Shown: in pieces, positions 18,931-28,137 of the stretch
How the letters are laid out: each line of letters begins with the position of its first letter
Numbering within the stretch: position 1 is the stretch's first letter
NCBI GenBank assembly: GCA_947177405.1
Contig: CAMWUJ010000005.1
Location: 1-64,000, forward strand
DNA from: an uncultured Porphyromonadaceae bacterium
GTDB lineage: Bacteria; Bacteroidota; Bacteroidia; Bacteroidales; Muribaculaceae
Direction: 5' to 3'
Length of the DNA stretch: 64,000 nucleotides
Program-made: the position numbers and the translations under genes
The notes under the pieces: generated by a model
Database searches by the model: none
The model's input: only the letters and a program-made list of their open reading frames with translations
Told to the model about the DNA's origin: nothing

Positions 18931-20229
18931 ATGAAAGAGCAAAAATATCTGAGTAGAATTGCGGACAAGACTCTTGACTTGAGGCTTGAAGCTTTCGGTG
19001 CAGTGCAGATTGCCGGACCAAAATGGTGTGGCAAAACAACGACGGCAGAGCGACGGGCAGAGAGCGTCATAAAGATGCAGGATCCTGACCGGAGGGAAGG
19101 TTATCTTGCTACTGCAAGGACAAAGCCATCGTTGTTGCTCAAGGGTGCTACGCCTCGGCTTATCGATGAATGGCAGGTGGCTCCCGTTATATGGGATGCG
19201 GTTCGCCATGCAGTGGATGAACGCAGAGAGAAGGGCCTGTTTATTCTGACCGGCTCTACGGTAATAGACGATGACGAAATAATGCATACCGGAACAGGAC
19301 GCATTACTAAAATGGCAATGTTTCCGATGAGTCTGTACGAGTCGCTTGAATCAAACGGCTCTATTTCATTGCGTCGTCTTTTCGATGAAACGGAGTACGA
19401 TATTGACGGGGAGATGTCTCATCTCTCTATTGAGCAACTTATATTTGCCGCTTGCCGTGGAGGGTGGCCGGCTTCTCTTGATGAAATGAGTGCGGATGCA
19501 AAACTACTCATCGCAAAGGATTATGTTGAGGAAATTTGCAACAAAGATATTTCAAGAGTTGATAAAACGCGCCGCAATCCCAAATTGGCGCGTCTGATTC
19601 TTCGAACCTACGCGCGAAATATCTGCACTCTCGCAAAGAAAACATCTATGCTTGCTGATGTGTCGGAAGAGATGGAAGGAACATCAATGCCAACGTTTGA
19701 TGATTACGTCGATGCTTTGGAGAAGCTGTTTGTGATTGATGATATTGAGGCGTGGTCTCCTGCCATTCGGTCGAAGACGGTGATACGCACAGGGAAGAAA
19801 CGTTGTTTTGTTGATCCTTCTATAGCAGTAGCCGCATTAGGCGCATCTCCAGAGAGTCTGGAATTGGATCTGAACACATTCGGTTTCATATTCGAATGTT
19901 TATGTTTTCGTGACCTTCGAGCATATTCACAAGCATTGGGAGGACGCCTATCTTATTACCATGACCGGCTTGGACTTGAAGCTGATGCCGTATTGCATCT
20001 GCATGATGGACGCTATGCATTGATAGAGTGCAAACTCGGCAGCCGAGATATAGAGGACGGTGCCAAACATCTTCTTGAAATCAAACGCCTCATCGCCGAG
20101 AAGAACAAGACAGTGAAACAAAGCAGACTTCGAGAGCCGGATTTACTGATTGTCCTAACAGGTGGAGAAATGGCCTACACTCGCGAGGATGGAGTGAAAG
20201 TTATCCCGATCGGTTGCTTAAGAAATTAG
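18931..20229 (+). CDS. ATPase of the AAA_14/DUF4143 family
   Basis: 432 residues from ATG 18931. Walker A is GPKWCGKTTTA (about 25-35), Walker B-like PRLIDEWQ (about 75), a sensor-like FILTGSTV follows, and the C-terminal DUF4143 region includes YYHDRLGLEADAVLHLHDGRYALIECKLG, a PD-(D/E)XK-like arrangement. These ATPases are widespread, often horizontally transferred, and of unknown cellular role. A Bacteroidetes promoter box lies immediately upstream and the gene appears to be a single transcription unit. Confidence 0.88.
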   Translation: MKEQKYLSRIADKTLDLRLEAFGAVQIAGPKWCGKTTTAERRAESVIKMQDPDRREGYLATARTKPSLLLKGATPRLIDEWQVAPVIWDAVRHAVDERREKGLFILTGSTVIDDDEIMHTGTGRITKMAMFPMSLYESLESNGSISLRRLFDETEYDIDGEMSHLSIEQLIFAACRGGWPASLDEMSADAKLLIAKDYVEEICNKDISRVDKTRRNPKLARLILRTYARNICTLAKKTSMLADVSEEMEGTSMPTFDDYVDALEKLFVIDDIEAWSPAIRSKTVIRTGKKRCFVDPSIAVAALGASPESLELDLNTFGFIFECLCFRDLRAYSQALGGRLSYYHDRLGLEADAVLHLHDGRYALIECKLGSRDIEDGAKHLLEIKRLIAEKNKTVKQSRLREPDLLIVLTGGEMAYTREDGVKVIPIGCLRN

Positions 20230-20255
20230 TTTATCGTTAATAATTATAAATCCCG

Positions 20256-20384
20256 ATGGGTTACAATAAGAAGAAAATCGACCTAAAGGATTTCTCTGGA
20301 CCAGAGTTTATTAACCGGTTGTATCTTGAGCGTGACAGAGATGATTCCGTAGTAAAAAGCCATAGATGGAATACATGGCTTTAA
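20256..20384 (+). CDS. Possible 42-residue ORF
   Basis: An ATG-initiated frame (MGYNKKKIDLKDFSGPEF ...) ends at TAA 20382-20384. It is 26 bases after the ATPase stop on the same strand. Composition looks protein-like (charged start, FINRLYLERD core) but I recognise no family. It may be a gene remnant. Confidence 0.3.
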   Translation: MGYNKKKIDLKDFSGPEFINRLYLERDRDDSVVKSHRWNTWL

Positions 20385-20417
20385 ATTAGAGCGTTACTTT
20401 CACTTCTTGTGTTTTTT

Positions 20418-20510
20418 AAGACTCTATCCAACAAAAAAATGTTAATGCATAGTCGCATATCCGGGAGCAGATATCGCCCTGCATTAACATTGCTTGTTGG
20501 ACGGAGTCTT
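20418..20510. repeat. 93-bp nested inverted repeat including a minus-strand terminator
   Basis: Outer arms AAGACTC..ATCCAACAA / TTGTTGGA..GAGTCTT pair over 17 positions with two mismatches. Inner arms TGTTAATGCA / TGCATTAACA are perfect. Read on the minus strand, the inner hairpin is followed by seven Ts, so it can terminate the higA-like gene ending at 20512. The outer arms make it resemble a very short MITE. Confidence 0.65.
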
Positions 20511-20511
20511 A

Positions 20512-20865
20512 TTATAATACAGCTGCAATATTTCGGATGGAAGAAAGGCGTTTCATAAACGATACATAAGACTTTACCATCTGCATATTGTAATCGTTCT
20601 GAAGATTCAGCAATAAATCAGCCGGTATATTAAGAGCCGCCTCTATCAGGAGAGCCAACTCTGTATTCACACCTCTCTTCCCTTTAATTATTTCGTTTAG
20701 TAACGAAGCTTTTACATCGATACTCTCAGCAAGTTTTGCCTGAGTGATATTACCGGCCATCAGCTCATCTCGTATGAGTTCGCCGGGGTGAGTCGGTTCA
20801 AATGGAGTAAGATTGTTAGCAATCATGTCGGGATCAACCCCTTGCAATGTAATCATATTATTCAT
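20512..20865 (-). CDS. higA: HigA-type antitoxin, apparently orphan
   Basis: 117 residues; residues about 25-85 have the HigA signature FEPTHPGELIRDEL followed by an XRE helix-turn-helix (ITQAKLAESIDVKASLLNEIIKGKRGV). HigA proteins neutralise HigB mRNA interferases and repress their own operon. HigB normally lies directly upstream, but no HigB-like frame is visible in the 550 bases before this gene, so it is either solitary or the toxin has been lost. A terminator hairpin with a T7 tail follows its stop. Confidence 0.85.
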   Translation of the reverse strand: MNNMITLQGVDPDMIANNLTPFEPTHPGELIRDELMAGNITQAKLAESIDVKASLLNEIIKGKRGVNTELALLIEAALNIPADLLLNLQNDYNMQMVKSYVSFMKRLSSIRNIAAVL

Positions 20866-21373
20866 AATGATTTGAAAGTTCGACTATTCTACAGACTATC
20901 AGAATTCGTAAGTGCTTAAAGCACATTTAAATGCAAAAAGTAAATCTTATGTTTAATCTGCTGAAATCTTTGATAGGACAGAATCCCATCTCTCGAGCAT
21001 GGGAAACACCACAATTGCTAAACTTAATTATAAATACCTTACTTTATTGAGGATACAAAGGATGGTATAAACTGAATTCCAAGAACTGCTGCAATACTAT
21101 ATAAAGTAAGGGCCGCCTCCTCACGGAGACGGCCAAAGGATTCGCTCTTGATTGTTAAATTAGTGAACGTTTTATCACTGTTTTTCATGTTTCCGATGTG
21201 ATCGTTGCCTCTCACATTCTGATTGAATTTCTTGAGTTGTCAGATAATATTGATTTTAAAGTTAGAGAATGTTGTGTTGGGATTCCCTTCTCCATCCATA
21301 CGTCACTGATAATTTCAAATTTAGGTTATATACATTGCGTAAATATAATTCGTCCCCGGTAAAGAATTTATAA
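20866..21373. other. Intergenic region without recognisable gene
   Basis: No convincing coding frame or RNA gene is seen. The only clear structure is a GC-rich hairpin at about 21111-21134 (GGCCGcCTCC / GGAGaCGGCC). It has no T-run and its role is unclear. Confidence 0.5.
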
Positions 21374-21405
21374 GGTATCGGCAACTCGGAGATGTTGCCG
21401 ATACC
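21374..21405 (-). terminator. Terminator of ald
   Basis: Perfect 12-bp stem (GGTATCGGCAAC / GTTGCCGATACC) with an 8-base loop, 13 bases after the ald stop. The tail on the minus strand is only TTTATAAATT, so termination may be moderate. Confidence 0.7.
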
Positions 21406-21417
21406 TATGGATAAGTA

Positions 21418-22524
21418 TTATAATTTCAAAGGATGATAAGGAAGATCAAATGCTTCGGCCACTGCCTTGAATGTGATCTCTCCATCCACTACGTTAACAC
21501 CGTCGGCCAATCCCGGGTCACGACGACATGCTTCCTCCCAGCCAAGGTCGGCAAGACGAAGGGCATAGGGCATAGTGGCATTGGTAAGGGCCAGAGTAGA
21601 AGTATAAGGAACGGCTCCCGGAATGTTGGCTACGCAATACTGGAGCACTCCGTCAACCTCAAATGTCGGCTCTGAATGTGTGGTGGGGTGAGAAGTCTCG
21701 AAGCAACCGCCCTGATCGATAGCTACGTCTACCATAACCGATCCCTTGCGCATAAGCTTGACCATATCAGCTGTGACAAGATGCGGAGCCTTAGCACCGG
21801 GCACGAGCACCGAACCAATCACAAGGTCGGTATCAGGGAGTTCCTGTTCGATATTATGGCGTGAGGAATAAAGAGTCTTCACATTCTTGGGCATCACTTC
21901 TGCACAATGGCGCAGTGTGGGAAGAGAGATATCGGTGATAGTGACATCCGCACCGAGGCCGGCAGCCATTAGAGCGGCATTACGACCTACAACACCGGCA
22001 CCAAGAACAAGCACCTTGGCGGGTTTCACTCCCGGAACGCCTCCTAAAAGAACACCACGTCCTCCCTGAGGCTTCTCAAGGAATCGGGCTCCTTCCTGGA
22101 TTGACATTCTTCCTGCCACCTCACTCATGGGGATCAGAAGAGGAAGTCGATGATCGCGGTCGGTCACTGTCTCATAAGCTATGCAGACTGCTCCCGATTC
22201 CAGCATGGCGTCGAGAAGAGCGCGCTCTGAAGCGAAATGGAAATATGTGAATAGAACCTGTCCTTTGCGGATAAGCTTGTATTCAGGTTCGATAGGCTCC
22301 TTTACCTTGATTATCATGTCGGCAGTAGCATATACATCCTCGATTGTCGGAAGGATGGTTGCGCCGGCCGCTTTATATTCTTCGTCTGAGAAGCCGCTGC
22401 CTTCACCGGCTGTGTGCTGCACGTAAAGGTCGTGTCCATGGGCTACCAGCTCTTTCACTCCTGCCGGAGTTGCGCCTACGCGATTTTCATTGTTTTTGAT
22501 CTCTTTTGGAATTCCTATCTTCAT
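21418..22524 (-). CDS. ald: Alanine dehydrogenase
   Basis: 368 residues, the normal family length. The protein opens with [20 protein letters not shown] and carries the conserved K of VKVKEP-type (MIIKVKEP, about 72-79), a Rossmann motif [14 protein letters not shown] (about 170) and [19 protein letters not shown] (about 265). It catalyses NAD-dependent interconversion of L-alanine and pyruvate plus ammonia in the cytoplasm. It is a single gene with its own terminator; the upstream region has a TATATTTA sequence that could be its -7 box. Confidence 0.97.
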   Translation of the reverse strand: MKIGIPKEIKNNENRVGATPAGVKELVAHGHDLYVQHTAGEGSGFSDEEYKAAGATILPTIEDVYATADMIIKVKEPIEPEYKLIRKGQVLFTYFHFASERALLDAMLESGAVCIAYETVTDRDHRLPLLIPMSEVAGRMSIQEGARFLEKPQGGRGVLLGGVPGVKPAKVLVLGAGVVGRNAALMAAGLGADVTITDISLPTLRHCAEVMPKNVKTLYSSRHNIEQELPDTDLVIGSVLVPGAKAPHLVTADMVKLMRKGSVMVDVAIDQGGCFETSHPTTHSEPTFEVDGVLQYCVANIPGAVPYTSTLALTNATMPYALRLADLGWEEACRRDPGLADGVNVVDGEITFKAVAEAFDLPYHPLKL

Positions 22525-22765
22525 GGTGGTATAGATTTAAGTATTTAAGTCTATGAAATACTATTTTTCCCCCTTTCGAGGCTCTTTTGTTTTGCGATGT
22601 AAATATAGCAACTATATTCGGGGTGGCAAATTATTTTTAAATGTTTAAAAACACATTTTAACTTTTTTCCCGTTTTTATCTCTCAACCTCCCGCTCCCCG
22701 GAGCGTTCTAATTATAAAACTAAGTGGCTTTAAGGCTCTGTTGGAAATTATTAAATGTAAATACT

Positions 22766-23071
22766 ATGGAAACAGAAAAAATTAAACAGCTTGAAAAAGA
22801 GACAGGCGTTGTGCTTGTGGAGTTTTATGCATCATGGTGTCCTCATTGCCAGAAGATGATGCCTGTTGTGGCGGATGTGAAAGCTCTTTTCGAGGGACGA
22901 GCCTCTGTATATCAGTTTGATATCGACGAGAATTCTGAATTTGCAGATTCCCTTGATGTGAAATCTATACCGACCTTTATCATATTCAAAAACGGCGAAC
23001 CTGTGTGGCGAACCGCCGGCGAACTTACTGCCGACAAACTTTCCGCCGAACTGGAGAAGGCTCTTTCATAA
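22766..23071 (+). CDS. Thioredoxin-family protein (WCPHC active site)
   Basis: Start set at ATG 22766, giving METEKIKQLEKETGVVLVEF and a normal 101-residue thioredoxin. The active site is WCPHCQKM, with CPHC rather than the usual CGPC; this raises the redox potential in DsbA-like proteins. The cis-proline loop SIPTFIIFKNGE is present. There is no signal peptide, so the protein is cytoplasmic as read. It is 16 bases upstream of a VKOR-family gene, suggesting a shared disulfide pathway. Confidence 0.92.
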   Translation: METEKIKQLEKETGVVLVEFYASWCPHCQKMMPVVADVKALFEGRASVYQFDIDENSEFADSLDVKSIPTFIIFKNGEPVWRTAGELTADKLSAELEKALS

Positions 23072-23087
23072 TTAATATTTTATCGCT

Positions 23088-24098
23088 ATGGCAAGGGAAA
23101 GCAGCTTATTTACGGATTTTCTGAATGAGCTCGGGGTGAAGCATACGGCAGACTTCAGCAACACGCAATTTGAAAATATGAATTTCAAGTCTCTGTTTGG
23201 TTTCTCGCGTCTGCTTTCAAGCTATTCAATCCCTAACTCGGCTTTCAAAATTGAGAAAATCAATGAGCTTCTGAAGGTGCCTGTGCCATTTATGGCCCAG
23301 AAGTCGTCATCATTTGTCATCGTAACGGGAATCAAGGATAGGGATAATAATCCTACGGTGACATGGAAGTCGCAAAGTGGAGTGGAATCAGCTTCGGCAG
23401 AGGATTTTCTCAAGGGGTGTTCGGGAGTGATCCTGCAAGCCTATCCTGATGAGAAATCCATTGAACCCGATTATAACCGTCACCACCTTCTTGAAATGGC
23501 GGGATCGGCTAAAAGTTGGATTTTGTTCCTATGCGGAATGGTGATCTTTTTCTGGGGATTCTATGATTCCGGCTTGTATAAGAATATTTCAACCGTACTT
23601 CTCACCATTGTCGATCTGGCAGGCCTGGGCATAACATGGCTTCTGATACTGAAATCGCTTAAGGTGAAAAGTGTGGCAGCCGATAATGTTTGCGGTGTGC
23701 TTCAGGAGCATGGATGCGACCATGTGCTGGAGGATAAGGCTTCGAGCTTTTTCGGCATTTTCAGTTGGAGTGAAGTAGGCTTCGCATATTTCTCCGTGAG
23801 CATTGCGGCAATGCTGATTTTCCCAAAACTTATCGGGGCGATGACACTAATCAATGCCTGCTGTCTCCCCTTCACGATCTGGAGCATCTGGTATCAGAAA
23901 TTCAAGATCAAGACCTGGTGCACTCTTTGTGTTATCACCCAGTGTCTCCTTTGGTGTCAGTTTCTTTGCTACCTTTTGGGAGGATGGTGGTCAACCGTTT
24001 TTCCAATCCAACCGGCCATCATCCCATTGGGATGCGCCTATGCCGGGGCGATGCTTTCGATCAATGCAGTGTGCGAGTTTATTAAAAAGAGGATATAA
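23088..24098 (+). CDS. VKOR-family membrane protein with degenerate C39-like N-terminus
   Basis: 336 residues. Residues 1-140 resemble a C39 peptidase-like domain (VPFMAQKSSSFVIVTG, DFLKGCSGVILQAYPD) without an obvious catalytic Cys. Residues about 150-336 form a four-to-five-helix vitamin K epoxide reductase domain with a loop Cys pair (NVCGVLQEHGCDHVL) and the CxxC centre WCTLCV. VKOR proteins reoxidise thiol oxidoreductases. In Bacteroidetes this fused form tends to occur near peptide-maturation genes. The operon with a CPHC thioredoxin and a tiny ORF is consistent. Confidence 0.85.
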   Translation: MARESSLFTDFLNELGVKHTADFSNTQFENMNFKSLFGFSRLLSSYSIPNSAFKIEKINELLKVPVPFMAQKSSSFVIVTGIKDRDNNPTVTWKSQSGVESASAEDFLKGCSGVILQAYPDEKSIEPDYNRHHLLEMAGSAKSWILFLCGMVIFFWGFYDSGLYKNISTVLLTIVDLAGLGITWLLILKSLKVKSVAADNVCGVLQEHGCDHVLEDKASSFFGIFSWSEVGFAYFSVSIAAMLIFPKLIGAMTLINACCLPFTIWSIWYQKFKIKTWCTLCVITQCLLWCQFLCYLLGGWWSTVFPIQPAIIPLGCAYAGAMLSINAVCEFIKKRI

Positions 24099-24120
24099 AA
24101 CCTCAATTTAAAAATAAAAT

Positions 24121-24255
24121 ATGAAGAAGATTGATCCGATTGCATTTGAAGATGCAAAGAAACTTACGGCAGCCGAGATGAATGCGCTGCACATGGAGAC
24201 GGGGCTCCATTCCGATGCTGTGCCTGATCACCATCTCCAGCGTCCCCAGCCATAG
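24121..24255 (+). CDS. 44-residue peptide gene, candidate leader-type precursor
   Basis: This ORF (MKKIDPIAFEDAKKLTAAEM ... ending HHLQRPQP) is too short for the supplied track. It begins 22 bases after the VKOR stop on the same strand. The first 24 residues resemble the leader of Bacteroidales secreted or modified peptides (MKKI..., FEDAKKLT, AEMNALH), but the usual Gly-Gly cleavage site is missing and no core cysteines are present. Its last 28 bases overlap the convergent DUF6155 gene. It may be a degenerate precursor or an unrelated small protein. Confidence 0.5.
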   Translation: MKKIDPIAFEDAKKLTAAEMNALHMETGLHSDAVPDHHLQRPQP

Positions 24256-24743
24256 CCACGCCGGTGCTCGGCTCTTTTCTCCTGCTCTTTTAATTCCTCT
24301 TCGAGCCTTTCGAGCTTTATGGAAAACCTTTCCTCCAGTCCGACTGTCTCTATATACTGCCGGGCGAGGTCAAGATTACCCCGCGCACTCTTTATCGAGG
24401 GCGCGGGATTCTTTCTTTCCTTGATCCAATGTAGGTCGGTTTCGCATAAATAAAGATAGAGCTCCGCCGTTATTTCGGAATCGAAGCATAGAGAGGAGAA
24501 ATATTTCAACTCCTTTTTTATAGAGGTAATCGTGGGCCGCTTGCGTTGCTTCCCGGAGGGAGTGAAGAAGAGTCGATGAATCTTCACCTTGTATTTCTCA
24601 AGCTCCGACTCAAGATCGGGCTTGAGCCAGAACTCCAGATATTCCTTCGCTTCCGGACGGGCATCATAGAGCTCGCAAATCATTTCTGTAATCTCCGGCA
24701 CATCCATTCCGGCAAGAGCCTTTTTCAATTGCGCTTTCGACAT
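24228..24743 (-). CDS. DUF6155-like protein
   Basis: 171 residues opening with MSKAQLKKALAGMDVPEITEMICELYDARPEAKEYLEFWLKPD, a pattern I associate with DUF6155. The protein is helical and charged, without signal or membrane segments. A basic, Trp/Gly-rich tail (HRRGYGWGRWRW) closes it. Function unknown. It is convergent with, and overlaps, the small peptide ORF; 19 bases separate its start from the stop of the upstream SpmA/B-type gene, so those two may be co-transcribed. Confidence 0.75.
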   Translation of the reverse strand: MSKAQLKKALAGMDVPEITEMICELYDARPEAKEYLEFWLKPDLESELEKYKVKIHRLFFTPSGKQRKRPTITSIKKELKYFSSLCFDSEITAELYLYLCETDLHWIKERKNPAPSIKSARGNLDLARQYIETVGLEERFSIKLERLEEELKEQEKRAEHRRGYGWGRWRW

Positions 24744-24762
24744 ATCTTTCCATTATTTATGA

Positions 24763-25992
24763 TCACACAAAGAAGAAATAAGCTATCACTACGGCCGCTA
24801 TGGCTCCTGTGATGTCGGCTAAAAGGGCATAGCCGGCTGCATAGCGGGTCTTGGAGACTCCGACCGAACCGAAATATACGGCAAGAATATAGAATGTGGT
24901 GTCGGTACTTCCTCTTACTGCCGCGGCCAGTTTACTCACGAATGCATCGGGCCCGTTAGCTTTCATCACATCGAGCATCATTGCGCAACTCCCACTGCCG
25001 CTCAATGGTTTCATCAGCATAGTGGGAAGAGCTCCCACCCATTGCGTATCGAATCCGAGCCAAGCGACGAAGCTTTCCACCCATCCCGTGAATACGTCCA
25101 ATGCCCCGGAAGCACGGAACATCCCTATCGCCACAAGTATGGCCACAAGATAGGGAATTATCATCACTGCTGTCTTGAATCCCTCCTTGGCTCCCTCAAT
25201 AAAGACGTCATATACCCTTAACCGTTTTCTCACTCCGGCAATAAGGAAAGAGATTATCACACAGAACAATATCAGATTAGCCCCGAATGTGCTATATAAT
25301 TGAACCTTGTCGGCAGGCAAAGAGGAGAAGAACCAGGTCACCAGCCCGACAAAGGCGGCTATACCCAACAGCCACCCGCATATCACACGGTCAAATCTTA
25401 TCCGCTGCTTTATACATAACGCCCCGAGTCCGACCAATGTGGCGATTGCCGTGGCAATAAGGATTGGAATGAAGATATCCGTGGGATTGGCTGCCCCTCC
25501 CTGCGCACGATACATCATTATGCTTATCGGGATCAGGCATAACCCGCTGCTATTGAGCACAAGAAACATTATCATGGCATCTGTGGCAGTATCTTTCCTA
25601 TCATTGAGATTCTGCATCTCCTGCATCGCACGGAGTCCCATCGGCGTGGCAGCATTGTCGAGACCCAGCATATTGGCCGATATATTCATGAATATCGCTC
25701 CCATGGCCGGATGCCCCTTGGGGATTCCCGGGAATAGACGCGAGAAGAAGGGTGAAATGAGACGTCCCATCCCTTCCACCACTCCGCTTCTCTCCCCTAT
25801 CTTCATTATACCGAGCCAGAGGGTAAGCACTCCGGTGAGTCCGAGTGAAATCTCAAATGCAAATGCTGCCTGATCAAAGGAGGAATTCATTATGTCGCTC
25901 CACACCTGCAGATCGCCTGTAAAAAGAGTCTTGCCCAACGCCATCAGAAAAGCTATGGCGAAGAAAGCTATCCAAATCCAATTCAATACCAT
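24763..25992 (-). CDS. SpmA/SpmB-type nucleoside-recognition membrane protein (fusion)
   Basis: Start chosen at the internal ATG giving MVLNWIWIAFFAIAFLMALG (409 residues). The N-terminal half matches spore maturation protein A (NMLGLDNAATPMGLRAMQEMQ, NSSGLCLIPISIM) and the C-terminal half SpmB (FRASGALDVF, LPTMLMKPLSGSGSCAMM, GSTDTTFYILAVYFG), each with several membrane helices. Non-sporulating Bacteroidetes carry this fused form. It is a predicted inner-membrane transporter of the nucleoside-recognition (Gate) family with unknown substrate. Confidence 0.88.
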   Translation of the reverse strand: MVLNWIWIAFFAIAFLMALGKTLFTGDLQVWSDIMNSSFDQAAFAFEISLGLTGVLTLWLGIMKIGERSGVVEGMGRLISPFFSRLFPGIPKGHPAMGAIFMNISANMLGLDNAATPMGLRAMQEMQNLNDRKDTATDAMIMFLVLNSSGLCLIPISIMMYRAQGGAANPTDIFIPILIATAIATLVGLGALCIKQRIRFDRVICGWLLGIAAFVGLVTWFFSSLPADKVQLYSTFGANLILFCVIISFLIAGVRKRLRVYDVFIEGAKEGFKTAVMIIPYLVAILVAIGMFRASGALDVFTGWVESFVAWLGFDTQWVGALPTMLMKPLSGSGSCAMMLDVMKANGPDAFVSKLAAAVRGSTDTTFYILAVYFGSVGVSKTRYAAGYALLADITGAIAAVVIAYFFFV

Positions 25993-26069
25993 TTTCCAAG
26001 ATATGAAAATGAGGAGACAACAAGCAGTCATCTCCCCGAGATTTCTATTGATTCTTTTACGAAGGGATA

Positions 26070-27155
26070 TCAGAATTTACGGATACCCATTATCTCGCGC
26101 ACATCGGCAAGAGTCTTGGCCGCTGCCTCGCGGGCTTTCTCGGCTCCCTGACGGACCACCTTGGAGATATATTCATCGTTATTGCGGATATCAAGGATTC
26201 TCTCGCGTATGGGAAGAGTGGTTTTTAGGATATCTTCGGCAAGCTGCTTCTTAAGGTCGCCATAACGGATGGAGCAATCGGCGTATGCATTCTTGAAATG
26301 TTCCACCGTGGATGGATCCGACACGAGCTCCATAAGAGTGAAAAGATTCTGTACCGGCTGACTCACGGGTGAATTGGGCTCTTTGGGTCCTTCATCGGTC
26401 ACGGCACGCATCACTTTCTTGCGCAGTGTCTTCTCATCGTCGATAAGATATATGCAGTTGCCCTCACTCTTACCCATCTTTCCCGATCCGTCAAGCCCGG
26501 GCACTTTCACTGCCTCTCCGCCAAAATTGAAATTAAAGGGCTCGGAGAAGTAGGGAGTTTTGTAGAATGAGTTGAATCGGCGGGCAAAACGTCGTGTGAG
26601 TTCAAGATGCTGCTCCTGGTCTTTCCCCACGGGCACAAGGTCGGCATGATGGATCAGGATATCCACGGCCATGAGGGTAGGATAGGTAAGAAGGCCGGCA
26701 TTCACGCGCTGATTGGTCTGATTTCCTATGATTTCCTTCTCTATCTCATCTCCATCTGAATGGATACCTAAGGCTTTGCGGGCCTTGTCCTTGAAGGAGG
26801 CGGTGCGCATGAGCTCACCGATTCCCACGTGCATATTCATCAGCAGATACATCTCGGAGATTTCAGGCACATCGCTCTGCACATAGATGGTGTTTTTCTC
26901 CGGATCAAGACCTGCCGCGAGATATTCGGCAAGAATATCCTTCACATTCTCATGAAGCATCTTAGGGTCGGGATGAGTGGTGAGAGCGTGAAGGTCGGCC
27001 ACGAAATAGCGGCAGTCGTAATCATCCTGCATCTTCACAAACTTGCTCAAAGCCCCGTAATAATTACCGAGATGAAGATTTCCAGTGGCGCGGATACCGC
27101 TGAGCACTATCTTCTTCTTGTCGTTCTCTTTATTCTCTATATCTTTATTTTCCAT
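26070..27155 (-). CDS. trpS: Tryptophanyl-tRNA synthetase
   Basis: The start is set at ATG 27155 (MENKDIENKENDKKKIVLSG), since the longer ORF runs into the upstream barrel gene. The 361-residue class I synthetase shows the HIGH-type motif TGNLHLGNYYGA (about 25) and the KMSKS-type KMGKSEGN (about 225). It charges tRNA-Trp in the cytoplasm. The 20 residues before the catalytic domain are unusually Asn/Lys/Glu-rich. It follows the barrel gene by 25 bases on the same strand, so read-through expression is possible. Confidence 0.97.
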   Translation of the reverse strand: MENKDIENKENDKKKIVLSGIRATGNLHLGNYYGALSKFVKMQDDYDCRYFVADLHALTTHPDPKMLHENVKDILAEYLAAGLDPEKNTIYVQSDVPEISEMYLLMNMHVGIGELMRTASFKDKARKALGIHSDGDEIEKEIIGNQTNQRVNAGLLTYPTLMAVDILIHHADLVPVGKDQEQHLELTRRFARRFNSFYKTPYFSEPFNFNFGGEAVKVPGLDGSGKMGKSEGNCIYLIDDEKTLRKKVMRAVTDEGPKEPNSPVSQPVQNLFTLMELVSDPSTVEHFKNAYADCSIRYGDLKKQLAEDILKTTLPIRERILDIRNNDEYISKVVRQGAEKAREAAAKTLADVREIMGIRKF

Positions 27156-27180
27156 TTTTCTATATTTTCTTTGAAATTGT

Positions 27181-27897
27181 TTAAAAATTCCATCCTGCGG
27201 TGAATGTCCAGGCTTTCGTCCTTCCGCCATAGCTCTGATAGAATCCTGCTCCGAGATCCTGTCGGCCGTATGCATTTATCATTCCGGCTTCATAATGGAT
27301 GCCGAAATAAATGTGACGTGATATCTCAAGCCCCATCCCCATTTTGAGGCCGAAATCAAATCCGGATGCGTTAGCTGTGAAAGGAACTTTATTATCAATG
27401 TCGGTAGCCGTGGAAATGAGCTCAAGATTCTTCATCTTCGATTTCAGTTTAAATCCCATATATGGTCCGAAATCCACATGCCATCGAAGGTAATCGGAGA
27501 TATTGAAACGCATCGAGGCAAGCACCGGTATGTTCAGATAATATGAATTGCGATGAGCTATCTGGGTGACATATCTTGTATCGCCTGTCTCATTGAAATA
27601 ATACTGCACGAAAGAGGAATGGCCGCTCCGCGATTCAAAGAACACACCGGGCTGAATGGCAAGATAATCCTTTATATTTATGTCGGCCACTACACCGGCA
27701 TTAAATCCCGTGCCCCAACTCTGGAAGTTGTAGCCTCCCCAGGAATCATTGGAGAGGGTGCGGTTGGATGTATTGACTCCTGCCCGCACTCCTATATTGA
27801 AGAGGTAAGGAGTGTCTTCGGTGGAGAAAAATTCGGCCGCACGCCCTGCGAGTGTAAAAGCGGCAAGGGCAATTATTGATAATAGAAAACGCTTCAT
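27181..27897 (-). CDS. Outer-membrane beta-barrel protein (PorT/OmpW-like)
   Basis: 238 residues with signal peptide (FTLAGRAA), then beta-strand pattern of the OMP_b-brl_2 family: NIGVRAGVNTSN, FNAGVVADINIKDYLAIQPGVFFESR, LNIPVLASMRFNI, and a terminal aromatic strand TFTAGWNF. Such 8-strand barrels are common in Bacteroidetes with mostly unknown functions. The upstream TAATTTTG box (minus strand, 27969-27976) is a good promoter. Confidence 0.88.
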   Translation of the reverse strand: MKRFLLSIIALAAFTLAGRAAEFFSTEDTPYLFNIGVRAGVNTSNRTLSNDSWGGYNFQSWGTGFNAGVVADINIKDYLAIQPGVFFESRSGHSSFVQYYFNETGDTRYVTQIAHRNSYYLNIPVLASMRFNISDYLRWHVDFGPYMGFKLKSKMKNLELISTATDIDNKVPFTANASGFDFGLKMGMGLEISRHIYFGIHYEAGMINAYGRQDLGAGFYQSYGGRTKAWTFTAGWNF

Positions 27898-27968
27898 CTG
27901 TCTTGATTTTCCTTTTGCCGTAACTTTCCGGCAAATGTTTTGAAGAGGTCTTGCGCCACTTCAGGAAG

Positions 27969-27976
27969 CAAAATTA
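27969..27976 (-). promoter_or_regulatory. -7 box for the barrel gene
   Basis: TAATTTTG on the minus strand, about 72 bases before the ATG at 27897; it fits the TAnnTTTG consensus. Confidence 0.65.
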
Positions 27977-28008
27977 TAAAAAAGTATTCTATATCGAAAA
28001 TTTTTATC

Positions 28009-28016
28009 TAATTTTG
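28009..28016 (+). promoter_or_regulatory. -7 box for yitT-like gene
   Basis: TAATTTTG on the plus strand, about 120 bases before ATG 28138. It is divergent from the barrel promoter at 27969-27976. Confidence 0.65.
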
Positions 28017-28137
28017 CAGCGAAAACAACAGATTTCATAATTATCAAAAATTCACGGAAGGGGCACTGCTGATTTTATATTAACCGGTATGAGAGATTAT
28101 TTATCAGTAACGGCCTCTTTCATGTACCAAATCATCT

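Noticed and set aside
21111-21134. GC-rich hairpin as a terminator of an unseen gene
   Set aside because: There is no T-run on either strand and no gene ends nearby, so it was left as an unexplained structure.
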